Position numbers and translations under genes: made by a program
The notes under the pieces: model-generated
What the model saw: the letters and a program-made list of their open reading frames with translations, nothing else
What the model was told of the DNA's origin: nothing
Database searches by the model: none
Source of the DNA: Clostridia bacterium
GTDB taxonomy: Bacteria; Bacillota_E; SLMV01; PUMD01
Direction of reading: 5' to 3'
Assembly (NCBI GenBank): GCA_003563755.1
Contig: PWUB01000096.1
Span: forward strand, 1-14,344
Length of the DNA stretch: 14,344 bases
Shown here: piece by piece, positions 1 to 6,390 of the stretch
Position numbering within the stretch: position 1 is the first letter of the stretch
Layout of the letters: each line of letters begins with the position of its first letter

Positions 1-310
1 GTCCACCCCATCCTATATCATCGCCCACGAACCGGCGCAGGTAGACCAGGGCCAGTCCGGTGGTCGTCGCACCGTACAAGATGACGGCGGACGCTGTCGC
101 CCAGGCCCGATCAGGGGCTGGAGCATCGAGGAGACCAAATACAATCCGATTCGCTACCATGAACACCATGACCAGCAGCAGGAGATCCACGGGGAGATAG
201 CCCCTTGGGGAGGACGGATAAAGCATTCGTTGTATCTCGGCGCGAGTATCCAGCGGCTGCTTCTCCTCAGTCTTGCGGTTCTTCTTTCTTCTCTTCCTTT
301 TCTTGGCCAC
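1..310 (-). CDS. Membrane protein with polybasic N-terminus (partial, 3' end outside window)
   Basis: A frame on the minus strand opens at a GTG (308-310) and stays open to the window edge, giving 103 residues with no stop. A GGGAG ribosome binding site (317-321) lies 6 nt before the GTG, and the preceding DUF5317 gene ends only 18 nt upstream, so this looks like the third gene of the HD-GYP operon. Residues 2-13 are almost all Lys/Arg (AKKRKRRKKNRK). Two hydrophobic segments follow at about residues 43-61 and 70-91, separated by a short Asp/Pro loop. I do not recognise the family. The basic tail should stay in the cytoplasm and could bind nucleic acid or phospholipid, but that is inference. 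An internal ATG at 226 is a weaker start because no good ribosome binding site precedes it. Confidence 0.72.
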   Translation of the reverse strand, partial: MAKKRKRRKKNRKTEEKQPLDTRAEIQRMLYPSSPRGYLPVDLLLLVMVFMVANRIVFGLLDAPAPDRAWATASAVILYGATTTGLALVYLRRFVGDDIGWGG

Positions 311-328
311 TCGACTCTCCCGTCCTGT

Positions 329-889
329 TCATCCTCGATTGTGGTTTGAGCCAGGCATCATCACCGTCGGTACCAACATCACGATCCCCATCATCATGAC
401 CACATCTCCCGGGCTGACAACCGTAGCCCAGGGGAACCAGCCCGGGCTGGCGATATGATCTCCCAAAAACCTCAGGGCCGTGTCATCCGTCATCAGTGTA
501 TGTATCACCGAATCGCCGGATTCAAGCACCGGGATCAAGTGTGAACCTCCACAGGCCGCGAGGGCATCCCTGCAGACCGGCATTCCCTCGTTGAAGGCAA
601 TGACGGTAACGTTCATCAGGACTCCAGCTGCGATCAGAGATATACCCGTGAGTGATCGGTTCATCCAGAGTATCGCGAGCAGAATCCCGTAGGAAATCAG
701 CAGCAGGAGGAACCCCCACTGCACGAGAATTGTCCACCCTCGCTCCGGAGCCTGCCACAAGAACGCCTGCATGATGAAGGCCAGGCACAGTGCTGCGAAT
801 CCCCGGAACTGTAGATCGATCAGATTCCACAGTGAACCACCCAGTACCCAACCGATGATGATGGCCACGCCGAGGACTACCACCATCAT
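329..889 (-). CDS. DUF5317 family integral membrane protein
   Basis: This 186-residue protein is mostly hydrophobic, with about four to five membrane spans (roughly residues 2-20, 29-45, 54-72, 79-97 and 157-180). The family-like core follows span four: a N-x-GMPV motif (NEGMPVCRDAL), then a short polar stretch with a His before a T-x-L-x-FLGDHIA segment, and a SPGDVVMMMGI segment leading into the last span. This pattern matches my memory of DUF5317, a Bacillota/Actinobacteria membrane family with no assigned activity. The start ATG overlaps the stop of the upstream HD-GYP gene by 4 nt (ATGA), so the two are translationally coupled. The pairing suggests a membrane role linked to the HD-GYP protein, but no function can be assigned. 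Two Cys (in the GMPVC region and LAACGG) could form a bond on the outer face. Confidence 0.8.
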   Translation of the reverse strand: MMVVVLGVAIIIGWVLGGSLWNLIDLQFRGFAALCLAFIMQAFLWQAPERGWTILVQWGFLLLLISYGILLAILWMNRSLTGISLIAAGVLMNVTVIAFNEGMPVCRDALAACGGSHLIPVLESGDSVIHTLMTDDTALRFLGDHIASPGWFPWATVVSPGDVVMMMGIVMLVPTVMMPGSNHNRG

Positions 890-2223
890 GCAGTATCACC
901 CTCGCGAACCTTTTCCTCCTTTTCCTCGGCGTCGGTGAACTCATCCTGCACCAGTCCGCCCTCTTCTATCAGGCGGAGTAGGACTCCGGCAACCTCCGGG
1001 TCGAACTGGCTGCCGCGGCAGCGTTCGATCTCGGCCTTGGCTTCTTGCAGGCTGAACGCCCGCTTGTAAGGGCGCTGCGAAAGCATGGCATCGAAAGCGT
1101 CTGCCACCGCGAGTATCCGTGCCTCGAGAGGTATGTCCTCCCCAGAGAGACCTTCCGGATAACCGAAGCCGTCAACCCTTTCATGGTGGTATAGGACCCA
1201 ATTTGCACCTTCCCGCAGAGCCTTGATTTTCTTGAGTATGTTCGCGCCGATCTCCGAATGGAGCTTCATCATCTCGCGCTCCTCTGCGGTGAAGCGGCCG
1301 GGCTTCTGCAGGACTGAATCAGAGATACCTATCTTGCCTATATCGTGAAGGATCGCCACGTATTGGAGGAGTTCTACCCGTTCATCGGAAAAGTTCATCG
1401 CCTCAGCAATCTCGACCGCGTAGTGGGCCACGCGCTCTGCATGACCGGAGGTGTGGGGATCCCTGGCTTCGAGGGCGGTGGCCAGGGCGCTGATGGTACT
1501 CAGGAAAACCTCTCTGAGTTCGCTGTACATCTTGAACGCATACCTTCCGACAAGGAGGGGGAGCAGAAAGAACAATGCTCCCATGGTACCGACCGCGTGG
1601 TAGACGGCCACGTTGAGGTATGCGATCGGCAGGAGCCCTATGTAGCTGGGTACGAGCCAGCTCACATCGGATGCAATGAGAGACAAAGGTCTGATGCCCG
1701 TCTTGATCGATAAGTACGATACCGTGGCGAGAACGTTGGCCACGAAATAGGCGATTCCGCCCGCCATGGTAGCCAGGGCTACTATATGAGTGGGTTCATC
1801 GAAAATGCTGTCAGCCATCAGGTTGAAGATGAGTCCACCGCTGACAGCAGCGAGAAAAAGCTGGGCACGGTTGAACAGTACAGCAACGATATGAACCTGA
1901 CCTGTGAGTTCTTGCCTGCGAAGGGAACCGATGGCCGTCAGTAGACCACCCCAGAAAGGCCCGAACATCAGTACAGCGGAATAGCACATGGCGAAACCCA
2001 CCGAGACCGTTCCCTGCACCCGGGGCAGCTCGATGGGTAGTGCCTCCGTCACTACGATTATCACGAGGAAGAAAGCGAGTGATAAGGCATCGGGGACAAC
2101 CGTGGGACGCAAAACATAGGCGACGCCCCCTGCGACACAAACCAGTGCTACCGCAAATGCCTGTGCCAAAAACGTCCTGCTGTTCAGCAGGTGTGTCCTC
2201 TTATCCTCATCTCCGGACGGCAT
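886..2223 (-). CDS. Membrane-anchored HD-GYP domain protein (cyclic-di-GMP phosphodiesterase type)
   Basis: The protein has a multi-span N-terminal membrane region (about residues 18-230, some six to seven hydrophobic segments) and a cytoplasmic HD-GYP domain (about 240-430). Diagnostic motifs are present: HAERV, the HD pair in HDIGKIG, a downstream H in MKLHSEIG, and HHERVDGFGYPEG, which is the HHExxDGxGYP signature. All metal-binding residues expected of an active enzyme are visible. HD-GYP proteins hydrolyse cyclic-di-GMP, and some act on other cyclic dinucleotides; the substrate here is inferred. The membrane part would sense an unknown signal. The first ATG (2229) lies directly against the GGGAGG ribosome binding site, while the ATG two codons later (2223) is 7 nt from it, so 2223 is preferred (445 residues). 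The stop overlaps the DUF5317 start by 4 nt. The acidic C-terminal tail (EKEEKVREGD) is probably disordered. Confidence 0.92.
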   Translation of the reverse strand: MPSGDEDKRTHLLNSRTFLAQAFAVALVCVAGGVAYVLRPTVVPDALSLAFFLVIIVVTEALPIELPRVQGTVSVGFAMCYSAVLMFGPFWGGLLTAIGSLRRQELTGQVHIVAVLFNRAQLFLAAVSGGLIFNLMADSIFDEPTHIVALATMAGGIAYFVANVLATVSYLSIKTGIRPLSLIASDVSWLVPSYIGLLPIAYLNVAVYHAVGTMGALFFLLPLLVGRYAFKMYSELREVFLSTISALATALEARDPHTSGHAERVAHYAVEIAEAMNFSDERVELLQYVAILHDIGKIGISDSVLQKPGRFTAEEREMMKLHSEIGANILKKIKALREGANWVLYHHERVDGFGYPEGLSGEDIPLEARILAVADAFDAMLSQRPYKRAFSLQEAKAEIERCRGSQFDPEVAGVLLRLIEEGGLVQDEFTDAEEKEEKVREGDTA

Positions 2224-2301
2224 AGCCATTCCTCCCTGGCCTCTGAGGGCTCGACGGTGAGTATGGCACCCGTGGCGGTCTAGTAGCCACTACTTCAGGA
2301 C

Positions 2302-2379
2302 TCAGTTGACCTGAATGTTGGCTCCCCCGATCATAAGCAGAGTAGCGAGAGCCAAGAGGATCCTTACGATTCGAGACAT
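2302..2379 (-). CDS. Possible 25-residue hydrophobic peptide upstream of the HD-GYP gene
   Basis: A 26-codon frame begins with ATG at 2379, preceded at 10 nt by GGGGAGG, a strong ribosome binding site. It encodes a short basic start (MSRIVR), a hydrophobic stretch (ILLALATLLMIGGA) and a polar end (NIQVN). It lies in the otherwise empty 260 bp between the 2486-3160 gene and the HD-GYP gene, on the same strand. It could be a small membrane protein, a leader peptide or a chance frame. The ribosome binding site and the signal-anchor-like composition are the only support. I recognise no family. Confidence 0.4.
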   Translation of the reverse strand: MSRIVRILLALATLLMIGGANIQVN

Positions 2380-2485
2380 CGGGTTGTAACCTCCCCGAGC
2401 GTACCTGATCCCTGCCTCCGCTAGCAGCAAGATCCAGCTCCGCTTCGCCCCGGGTGCCAATCTCAAAACATGCAAAAGCCGTCCA

Positions 2486-3160
2486 TCAAAACCGGAAAGT
2501 ACGGTTCACCGCGTCCAGAACCGCCCGTGCCGCCGCATCTGCCAGGTCGCCTCTGACGCGAACGGCACCCACCAGGATCCCGTTCCATACGTCCGGAACC
2601 GCCGAGACTGCCACGAGTACCACCCCGTCGCCGGCGAATCGAAACTCCACGACGTCGCTCAGATGCAGCTGGCACCGGCCGCTCAGCAGCTCTTCAGCCG
2701 CAGAAAGGGTGGCCCTGGCACCGGCCTCAACCAGGCGGCGGGGACTGGGCTTTCTCGTCTCAATGCGAGCCACGCCTTCATTCTCACTGTCATCCAGAGC
2801 AAGAGTGACCTTCACTCGGACTTCCTCAACGCTGTACGTAGTCTCAATAGATACCAACTGCGGTCGGCGATGGTCAGTCTCAAGGAGATCTGAGCCGGAT
2901 GTGAACACCACATCAACATCGTCCGGCTCGAGCCTCAGGCCGCAGGTGATCAACGCGAGGGAGATCACGTCCTGGACTATCTGCCCGCGGGACTTGCCCC
3001 CATCTTCTGCGATGATGTTCACGGAGGTGATGCTCTCACCATCCCCGGAGAGAGACACGGCACGGATTCCCTGCAGTGAGAGGACCCCCGTACGCAGGCT
3101 CTCCTTGAGGTTTGGGCCCTCCGCGAGGTCCTGTTTCTCTCTCTCCGGCCTGAGCTCCAC
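2486..3160 (-). CDS. Uncharacterised two-domain protein
   Basis: This 224-residue soluble protein has no signal peptide or membrane span. It starts at GTG 3160, preceded by a modest GGGGG at 6 nt; there is no better in-frame start. Residues about 28-95 form a first alpha/beta unit (GIRAVSLSG..., NIIAEDGGKSRGQIVQDVISLAL, LEPDDVDVV). From memory this resembles a Bacillota hypothetical family whose equivalent segment reads roughly EIHVLA..R.PKQIVRDIE. Residues about 103-224 form a second unit with alternating strands and Ala-rich helices (RRLVEAGARATLSAAEELL, then LVGAVRVRGDLADAAARAVL). No catalytic motif is visible. It lies 67 nt downstream of the nucleotidyltransferase-like gene on the same strand, so the two are probably co-transcribed. 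I cannot assign a function; the fold could be a ligand- or RNA-binding ferredoxin-like type, which is inference. Confidence 0.75.
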   Translation of the reverse strand: MELRPEREKQDLAEGPNLKESLRTGVLSLQGIRAVSLSGDGESITSVNIIAEDGGKSRGQIVQDVISLALITCGLRLEPDDVDVVFTSGSDLLETDHRRPQLVSIETTYSVEEVRVKVTLALDDSENEGVARIETRKPSPRRLVEAGARATLSAAEELLSGRCQLHLSDVVEFRFAGDGVVLVAVSAVPDVWNGILVGAVRVRGDLADAAARAVLDAVNRTFRF

Positions 3161-3227
3161 TGTAGACCCCCGCTCACCTACGATTCTTTTCGACTCCTCT
3201 CCATCATATTCCTGCCTGGATGTCAGA

Positions 3228-4373
3228 TCATGATGGAAGAGAAGGCAGACCCTGATTCAGAGAACTCCATTCCTCGAGAATGGCCCACAGACCACCGTAT
3301 ACCAGACTGTGGCCACCGAGAACCACAGGGATCGGTGCGCTGTGTGCGGCTCGAGTGAACCTGCGGAGGTATTCATTCTCGACAGCATCCGCCATACCGA
3401 CATCCGAGTAAAACCGATCAGCAGCAGACAACGATAGTCCCAAGTGAGCTGTCAACACACGGGAGTCTACCAGGGCCACGTCGGCCACTTCCGCCAGCCG
3501 GGCAAAAAATCTCTCCGGCCCGACTTCCTCAAGGAAGAAGCCCAATAGGGACACAGCTTCTTTCTTGGCGTCTCGCCGAAGTGCTTTCATACCCCTCTCT
3601 TCAGAGAACACCCGCAACCTAACCGGTAGATTGGCATTGATAACAGCCATTATGGAAGGGCTGACCCTCCCGATCAAAGCCACCTCCGCGAACCTGTCTC
3701 CACCCGATTCCTTGATCACTCGAAAGGCCCGGGCAAGATGATCCCTGGGTAGATCCATCTGATCCAACGCCTTACGGGACTCCGGACCGACGTTGCTGCA
3801 GTGATCCAGAATGAGCATATCCACCGGCGTATCGAGGTCCAGGTTGATCCGGGCGGAGTTTTCGATGAGAATCCTGCGCAGCCCCATCTCTCGCAGCAGG
3901 TACCCCAGCATATTATCAGTGTCTGGAGGAGAGATGTGGTGAAGACTTCGGGCAGGAGTGAAAGCGATCAAGTCCGCCGACTGCACGTTGTTCACGATGA
4001 CCACGTTCTTGTAGTGTCTCAGCTGCAGGGCGATGTTCTGCAGGTCCTCGTTGCGGATCAGCGGAACTGCAGCTCCCCCCCAGTATATGACACTGTCCAG
4101 CCGGAACTTGTCCACCAGCTCCGTGAGCTGTCCACCGAAGTGAAAAGCAGGGCCTGATGCCGTGTCTTGAACCAGGGCGCCCAGCTCCACCGCTTTTTCT
4201 GCCAGGTCAGGATAGTTAGTGGCGAGGATCACCTCGTCAATCTCATCGACGGAAAGGGCTTTACTGATGTTGTCGAGGGCAACCCCCTTGCGCACCGAGA
4301 GCATCTGCTCCTCGATATCGGTGCGCACGGAGCCCCCCTCGAAGACCACGGCTGCCACCTTTTCATCGAACAT
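3228..4373 (-). CDS. MobA-like nucleotidyltransferase-type protein of unknown role
   Basis: The N-terminal half resembles NTP-transferase (MobA/GlmU-like) folds: VVFEGGSVRT near residue 9 stands where the LAGGxSxRMG loop of such enzymes would be, followed by DEVILATNYPDLAEKAVELGA, VIYWGGAAVPLIRNEDLQNIA and VVIVNNVQSADLIAF. The C-terminal half has a separate conserved-looking core (LRVFSEERGMKALRRDAK, DVALVDSRVLTAHLG, ADRFYSDVG, VVLGGHSLVYGG). The loop lacks the usual Met-Gly and Lys, so nucleotide transfer is uncertain. ATG 4373 is chosen because GGAG sits about 8 nt upstream (381 residues); the longer frame would begin inside the 28-bp palindrome. The protein is cytosolic. Its position behind hpf and before another uncharacterised gene suggests a housekeeping or envelope role, but nothing in the sequence proves one. 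Confidence 0.7.
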   Translation of the reverse strand: MFDEKVAAVVFEGGSVRTDIEEQMLSVRKGVALDNISKALSVDEIDEVILATNYPDLAEKAVELGALVQDTASGPAFHFGGQLTELVDKFRLDSVIYWGGAAVPLIRNEDLQNIALQLRHYKNVVIVNNVQSADLIAFTPARSLHHISPPDTDNMLGYLLREMGLRRILIENSARINLDLDTPVDMLILDHCSNVGPESRKALDQMDLPRDHLARAFRVIKESGGDRFAEVALIGRVSPSIMAVINANLPVRLRVFSEERGMKALRRDAKKEAVSLLGFFLEEVGPERFFARLAEVADVALVDSRVLTAHLGLSLSAADRFYSDVGMADAVENEYLRRFTRAAHSAPIPVVLGGHSLVYGGLWAILEEWSSLNQGLPSLPS

Positions 4374-4394
4374 CGGCTTACTCCTCTCTGAGCA

Positions 4395-4422
4395 TCGGGG
4401 GCCAGTGATCACTGGCCCCCGA
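4395..4422 (-). repeat. 28-bp perfect palindrome (strong hairpin) between hpf and the next gene
   Basis: The two 12-nt arms (TCGGGGGCCAGT and its exact complement) flank a GATC centre, so the whole 28 bp is self-complementary. As minus-strand RNA it forms a 12-bp, GC-rich stem with a four-base loop, 41 nt after the hpf stop and just before the ribosome binding site of the gene starting at 4373. No U-tract follows on either strand, which argues against a standard intrinsic terminator. An mRNA processing or stabilising element, an attenuator, or a protein-binding DNA site are all possible. Confidence 0.75.
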
Positions 4423-4432
4423 ATATCGTCAT
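4409..4432 (-). CDS. Possible seven-codon leader peptide entering the palindrome
   Basis: Minus-strand ATG at 4432 is preceded by GGAGG (4442-4446) at 9 nt spacing and encodes MTIFGGQ before a TGA at 4409-4411, exactly in the loop of the palindromic hairpin. A GTG one codon earlier could serve as well. A ribosome translating it would open the 5' arm of the hairpin. This arrangement is seen directly; its use as an attenuation device is inference, and a chance frame of this length is common. Confidence 0.25.
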   Translation of the reverse strand: MTIFGGQ

Positions 4433-4463
4433 CACCGGTCGCCTCCAGGATGCACTGTCTTGT

Positions 4464-5003
4464 CTAGACCTTGGGCTCTATCAACCCGTAATTGCCGTCA
4501 CGCCGTCGGTACACGACGTTTACTTCATCGGTATCAGAGTTAGTGAACACGAAAAAATCGTGGTCCAGAAGGTTCATCTCCAGTATGGCTTCATCCACAC
4601 CCATGGGTTTCATGGTGAACCGCTTAGTACGCACCAGCTTGGGCTCCTCCTCGACCTCTTCCTCGAGGGCAGCAAACGCGTTCTCCTTGAACAGAAGGGG
4701 ATCATCCACCTGGCGCGCCTTTCGGTTGATGCGAGTCTTGTACTTGTGTATCTGTCGCTCGATTTTGTCGACGGCATCATCGAGCGAAGCGTACATGTCT
4801 CCCGTCTCCACCTCAGCACGAAGAATTCGTCCATTCAGCGGAATGGTGATCTCCACCCTGTGATGCTCTTTCTGTACGGAGAGTACTACCTGTGGTTTGA
4901 GTGAAAACTCGAAATACTTCTCCAGTTTCCCTACCTTCTTCTCGACGTACTGTCGGAGTGCCGGAGTGACCTCCACATTCCTGCCATGAAGCATCAAATG
5001 CAC
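4464..5003 (-). CDS. hpf: Ribosome hibernation promoting factor, long form
   Basis: The N-terminal domain (about residues 1-95) binds the 30S subunit at the tRNA/mRNA channel (HLMLHGRNVEVTPALRQYVEKKVGKLEKYF, then DMYASLDDAVDKIERQIHKYKTRINRK). A charged linker follows, and the C-terminal domain (about 118-175) is the dimerisation module that joins two 70S ribosomes into 100S particles, seen as KRFTMKPM, EAILEMNLLDHDFFVF and NVVYRRRDGNYGLIEP. GTG at 5003 is chosen because GGGAG (5012-5016) stands 8 nt upstream and the family begins right there; the longer TTG start at 5018 would add five residues without a ribosome binding site. Length is 179 residues, normal for the long form. It follows the flagellar genes as in B. 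subtilis and probably also has its own promoter at 5084-5111. Confidence 0.96.
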   Translation of the reverse strand: MHLMLHGRNVEVTPALRQYVEKKVGKLEKYFEFSLKPQVVLSVQKEHHRVEITIPLNGRILRAEVETGDMYASLDDAVDKIERQIHKYKTRINRKARQVDDPLLFKENAFAALEEEVEEEPKLVRTKRFTMKPMGVDEAILEMNLLDHDFFVFTNSDTDEVNVVYRRRDGNYGLIEPKV

Positions 5004-5083
5004 TTGGACCACTCCCAATCCATGATTGTGTTGTACATATTGACGCCTATCTGCCCCCGATCGTGAGACGTTGATGTGACTTG

Positions 5084-5111
5084 CTTATAGTATTCCCGCA
5101 AAATGAGTAAA
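5084..5111 (-). promoter_or_regulatory. Candidate sigma-A promoter for hpf
   Basis: On the minus strand TTTACT (5106-5111) and TATAAG (5084-5089) are separated by 16 nt; they match the -35 and -10 consensus at 4/6 and 5/6 positions. The site lies about 80 nt before the hpf start in a locally AT-rich patch after the FliT-like gene. It would allow hpf expression independent of the flagellar operon. Confidence 0.45.
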
Positions 5112-5178
5112 TTCCTCCACCGGGGAGCAAATAAGAGGCCGCTCACCAATGAAGGCTTTCGCGCCTTTTCGCGGGGTC

Positions 5179-5544
5179 TTACTTTCTCTCATCAAGGTAC
5201 CGTGGGGGCTGCAGGGGATCAGGCACCAGGTAGGCGCCGATGGTTCGGAGGGATCGGTCCGACCGCTTCATAGATGTCAGGACGTGTTTCTGTTGGCGGG
5301 ATATTAGGCTGCTCAGGTCGTTATCGAGGACCTCGATTTCCTCCAGCATGTTCCTTAACGGTCTGAGTACCCCCGGGGATGGATCGCCCATAGAATCCAG
5401 AACCTCCGACCGCTGGTCCATCAGTTCAAATACCGCCTCCCAATCCTCCCGGCGGGCGTGTGCCACCTGCAGCGCCGCCAGCCGGCGCAGCGTGCTGATC
5501 CCCTCCGGGGCGGTCAGTCGCCTCGGGTGTTCTGGCCGGTTCAT
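5179..5544 (-). CDS. fliT: FliT-like flagellar protein (putative FliD chaperone)
   Basis: This 121-residue protein is predicted to be almost entirely helical. It has the pattern of FlgN/FliT flagellar chaperones: a long helix (STLRRLAALQVAHARREDWEAV), the Glu/Arg-rich turn FELMDQRSEVLDSM, and a later helix LIRQ-type segment (SSLISRQQKHVLTSMKR). The end (IGAYLVPDPLQPPRYLDERK) resembles the Y...(F/Y)xDxK tail of Bacillus-type FliT. FliT holds unpolymerised FliD in the cytoplasm until export. ATG 5544 has AAAGGGG 7 nt upstream. It is the last gene before hpf, which is where fliT sits in B. subtilis. Sequence similarity in this family is low, so the name rests on position and pattern. Confidence 0.7.
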   Translation of the reverse strand: MNRPEHPRRLTAPEGISTLRRLAALQVAHARREDWEAVFELMDQRSEVLDSMGDPSPGVLRPLRNMLEEIEVLDNDLSSLISRQQKHVLTSMKRSDRSLRTIGAYLVPDPLQPPRYLDERK

Positions 5545-5592
5545 GTTGGCGCCCCTTTCTCAGGTGCTTGCTTCTCGCTCTCTCGGCAACCA

Positions 5593-5769
5593 TCATTTCA
5601 GGTAGGCGCTGAGGTAGCCGACCATGCTCATCATCACCACGGTGGCGACGGGGCCGCTGCCTAGCCCCCGGCGAGGCTCGTATGCCTGAGTACCCACGTT
5701 CATCGACCCCGGGATGCAGCGGTTGGCGTGCCTGCATCTCCTGTAAGGCTGATCCACCTGGATGCTCAT
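5593..5769 (-). CDS. Small protein of 58 residues with Cys pair and hydrophobic C-terminus
   Basis: The frame starts at ATG 5769, overlaps the stop of the 55-residue gene before it by 4 nt (ATGA), and has AGGGGG 8 nt upstream, so translation coupling is likely. The N-terminal half is polar and basic with two cysteines six residues apart (RRCRHANRC, C12 and C18), then YEPRRGLGSG, and the last 18 residues are hydrophobic (PVATVVMMSMVGYLSAYL), enough for one membrane or packed helix. No signal peptide is visible at the N-terminus. I recognise no family. It sits between fliS and the FliT-like gene on the same strand, 48 nt ahead of the latter, so it belongs to the flagellar operon. The role is unknown. 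Confidence 0.6.
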   Translation of the reverse strand: MSIQVDQPYRRCRHANRCIPGSMNVGTQAYEPRRGLGSGPVATVVMMSMVGYLSAYLK

Positions 5770-5933
5770 GGTCCAGACCCCCTGTGACCCTCTATTCGCC
5801 GCAGCTGGTGGTGCACCCAGAGCCTCTGGTTGAGCAGCTCTTCCTGGGCACTCTGCAGCGCATCGAAACGTCTTTCGAGTGTCTTTTTGTGAAGCATCAG
5901 CCGCCTCTCAGCGTTTCTCATCGAGTCAACCAT
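5766..5933 (-). CDS. Small helical protein of 55 residues in the flagellar operon
   Basis: The frame starts at ATG 5933, 12 nt after the fliS stop, with AAGGGTG as a moderate ribosome binding site, and ends inside the start of the next small gene. The product is very basic and predicted to be one long amphipathic helix or coiled coil: MRNAERRLMLHKKTLERRF, then ALQSAQEELLNQRLWVHHQL. Its shape recalls the short helical export chaperones and FliJ-type proteins of the flagellar system, but no motif assigns it. The strict packing between fliS and its neighbour, and the sensible protein composition, support a real gene. Confidence 0.6.
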   Translation of the reverse strand: MVDSMRNAERRLMLHKKTLERRFDALQSAQEELLNQRLWVHHQLRRIEGHRGSGP

Positions 5934-5945
5934 TCTGCTACACCC

Positions 5946-6368
5946 TTATCCCATCACATCGAATGAACCCGGTGCGCCCGTGTTCCGCCCGTCGAGCTCA
6001 GCAGCCTGTCGCCACGTACTGTACAGGTCGCTGAGCATCTCCCTCGCCTCAGCGATCCCGCGGGTGTCCTTCTTAGTGTTCGCAGTCACTGTTGTCCTGG
6101 CTATGTATTCATAGATACTGTGCAGATTCGATGCCAGCTCACCCACCTCGGCCTCGGGAAGGGAGCAGCGTATTTCGTCTATGATGTCCTGGGTGCGGAC
6201 AAGGTGCTCATTGACCGCGGCGAAGTCACCGGCCTGCAGGCTCGCCTCGGCCAGGTTGAGAAACTTCACCCCACCCTGGTGCAGCATGAGCATCAGGTCC
6301 TGCGGGCCCGAGGTTTCAATCGCCATGCTCAGATACGAACTGCTGCCTCCAAAGCGTCCAGATACCAA
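5946..6368 (-). CDS. fliS: Flagellar export chaperone FliS
   Basis: FliS binds the C-terminal region of flagellin in the cytoplasm and keeps it from polymerising before export. The family core is clear: YLSMAIETSGPQDLMLMLHQGGVKFLNLAEASLQAGDF (matching ...TASPxELxLMLYDGAIKF...), then the DIIDEIRCSLPEAEVGELASNLHSIYEYI helix and a last helix MLSDLYSTWRQAAE. The longest frame reaches 6470, but TTG at 6368 has GGGAGG 8 nt upstream and gives the usual N-terminal length of about 20 residues before the T-S-P-like turn; an ATG at 6374 is only 2 nt from that site. With this start the gene (140 residues) no longer overlaps the upstream helical gene. The C-terminal tail (DGRNTGAPGSFDVMG) is probably disordered. 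Confidence 0.92.
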   Translation of the reverse strand: MVSGRFGGSSSYLSMAIETSGPQDLMLMLHQGGVKFLNLAEASLQAGDFAAVNEHLVRTQDIIDEIRCSLPEAEVGELASNLHSIYEYIARTTVTANTKKDTRGIAEAREMLSDLYSTWRQAAELDGRNTGAPGSFDVMG

Positions 6369-6390
6369 TCGCATCACCTCCCGGCCAATT

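Noticed and set aside
2454..3233. Plus-strand open frame of 259 codons opposite the two-domain gene
   Set aside because: The product is extremely Ser/Arg/Thr-rich, typical of an antisense shadow; the minus-strand gene has better composition and operon context.
4395..4422. The 28-bp palindrome as an intrinsic terminator of hpf
   Set aside because: The stem is strong but no U-tract follows on either strand; reported as an unexplained palindrome instead.
5152..5167. AAGGC/GCCTT hairpin as a terminator of the flagellar operon
   Set aside because: The stem is only 5 bp and no U-run follows on the minus strand, so it does not meet the pattern of an intrinsic terminator.
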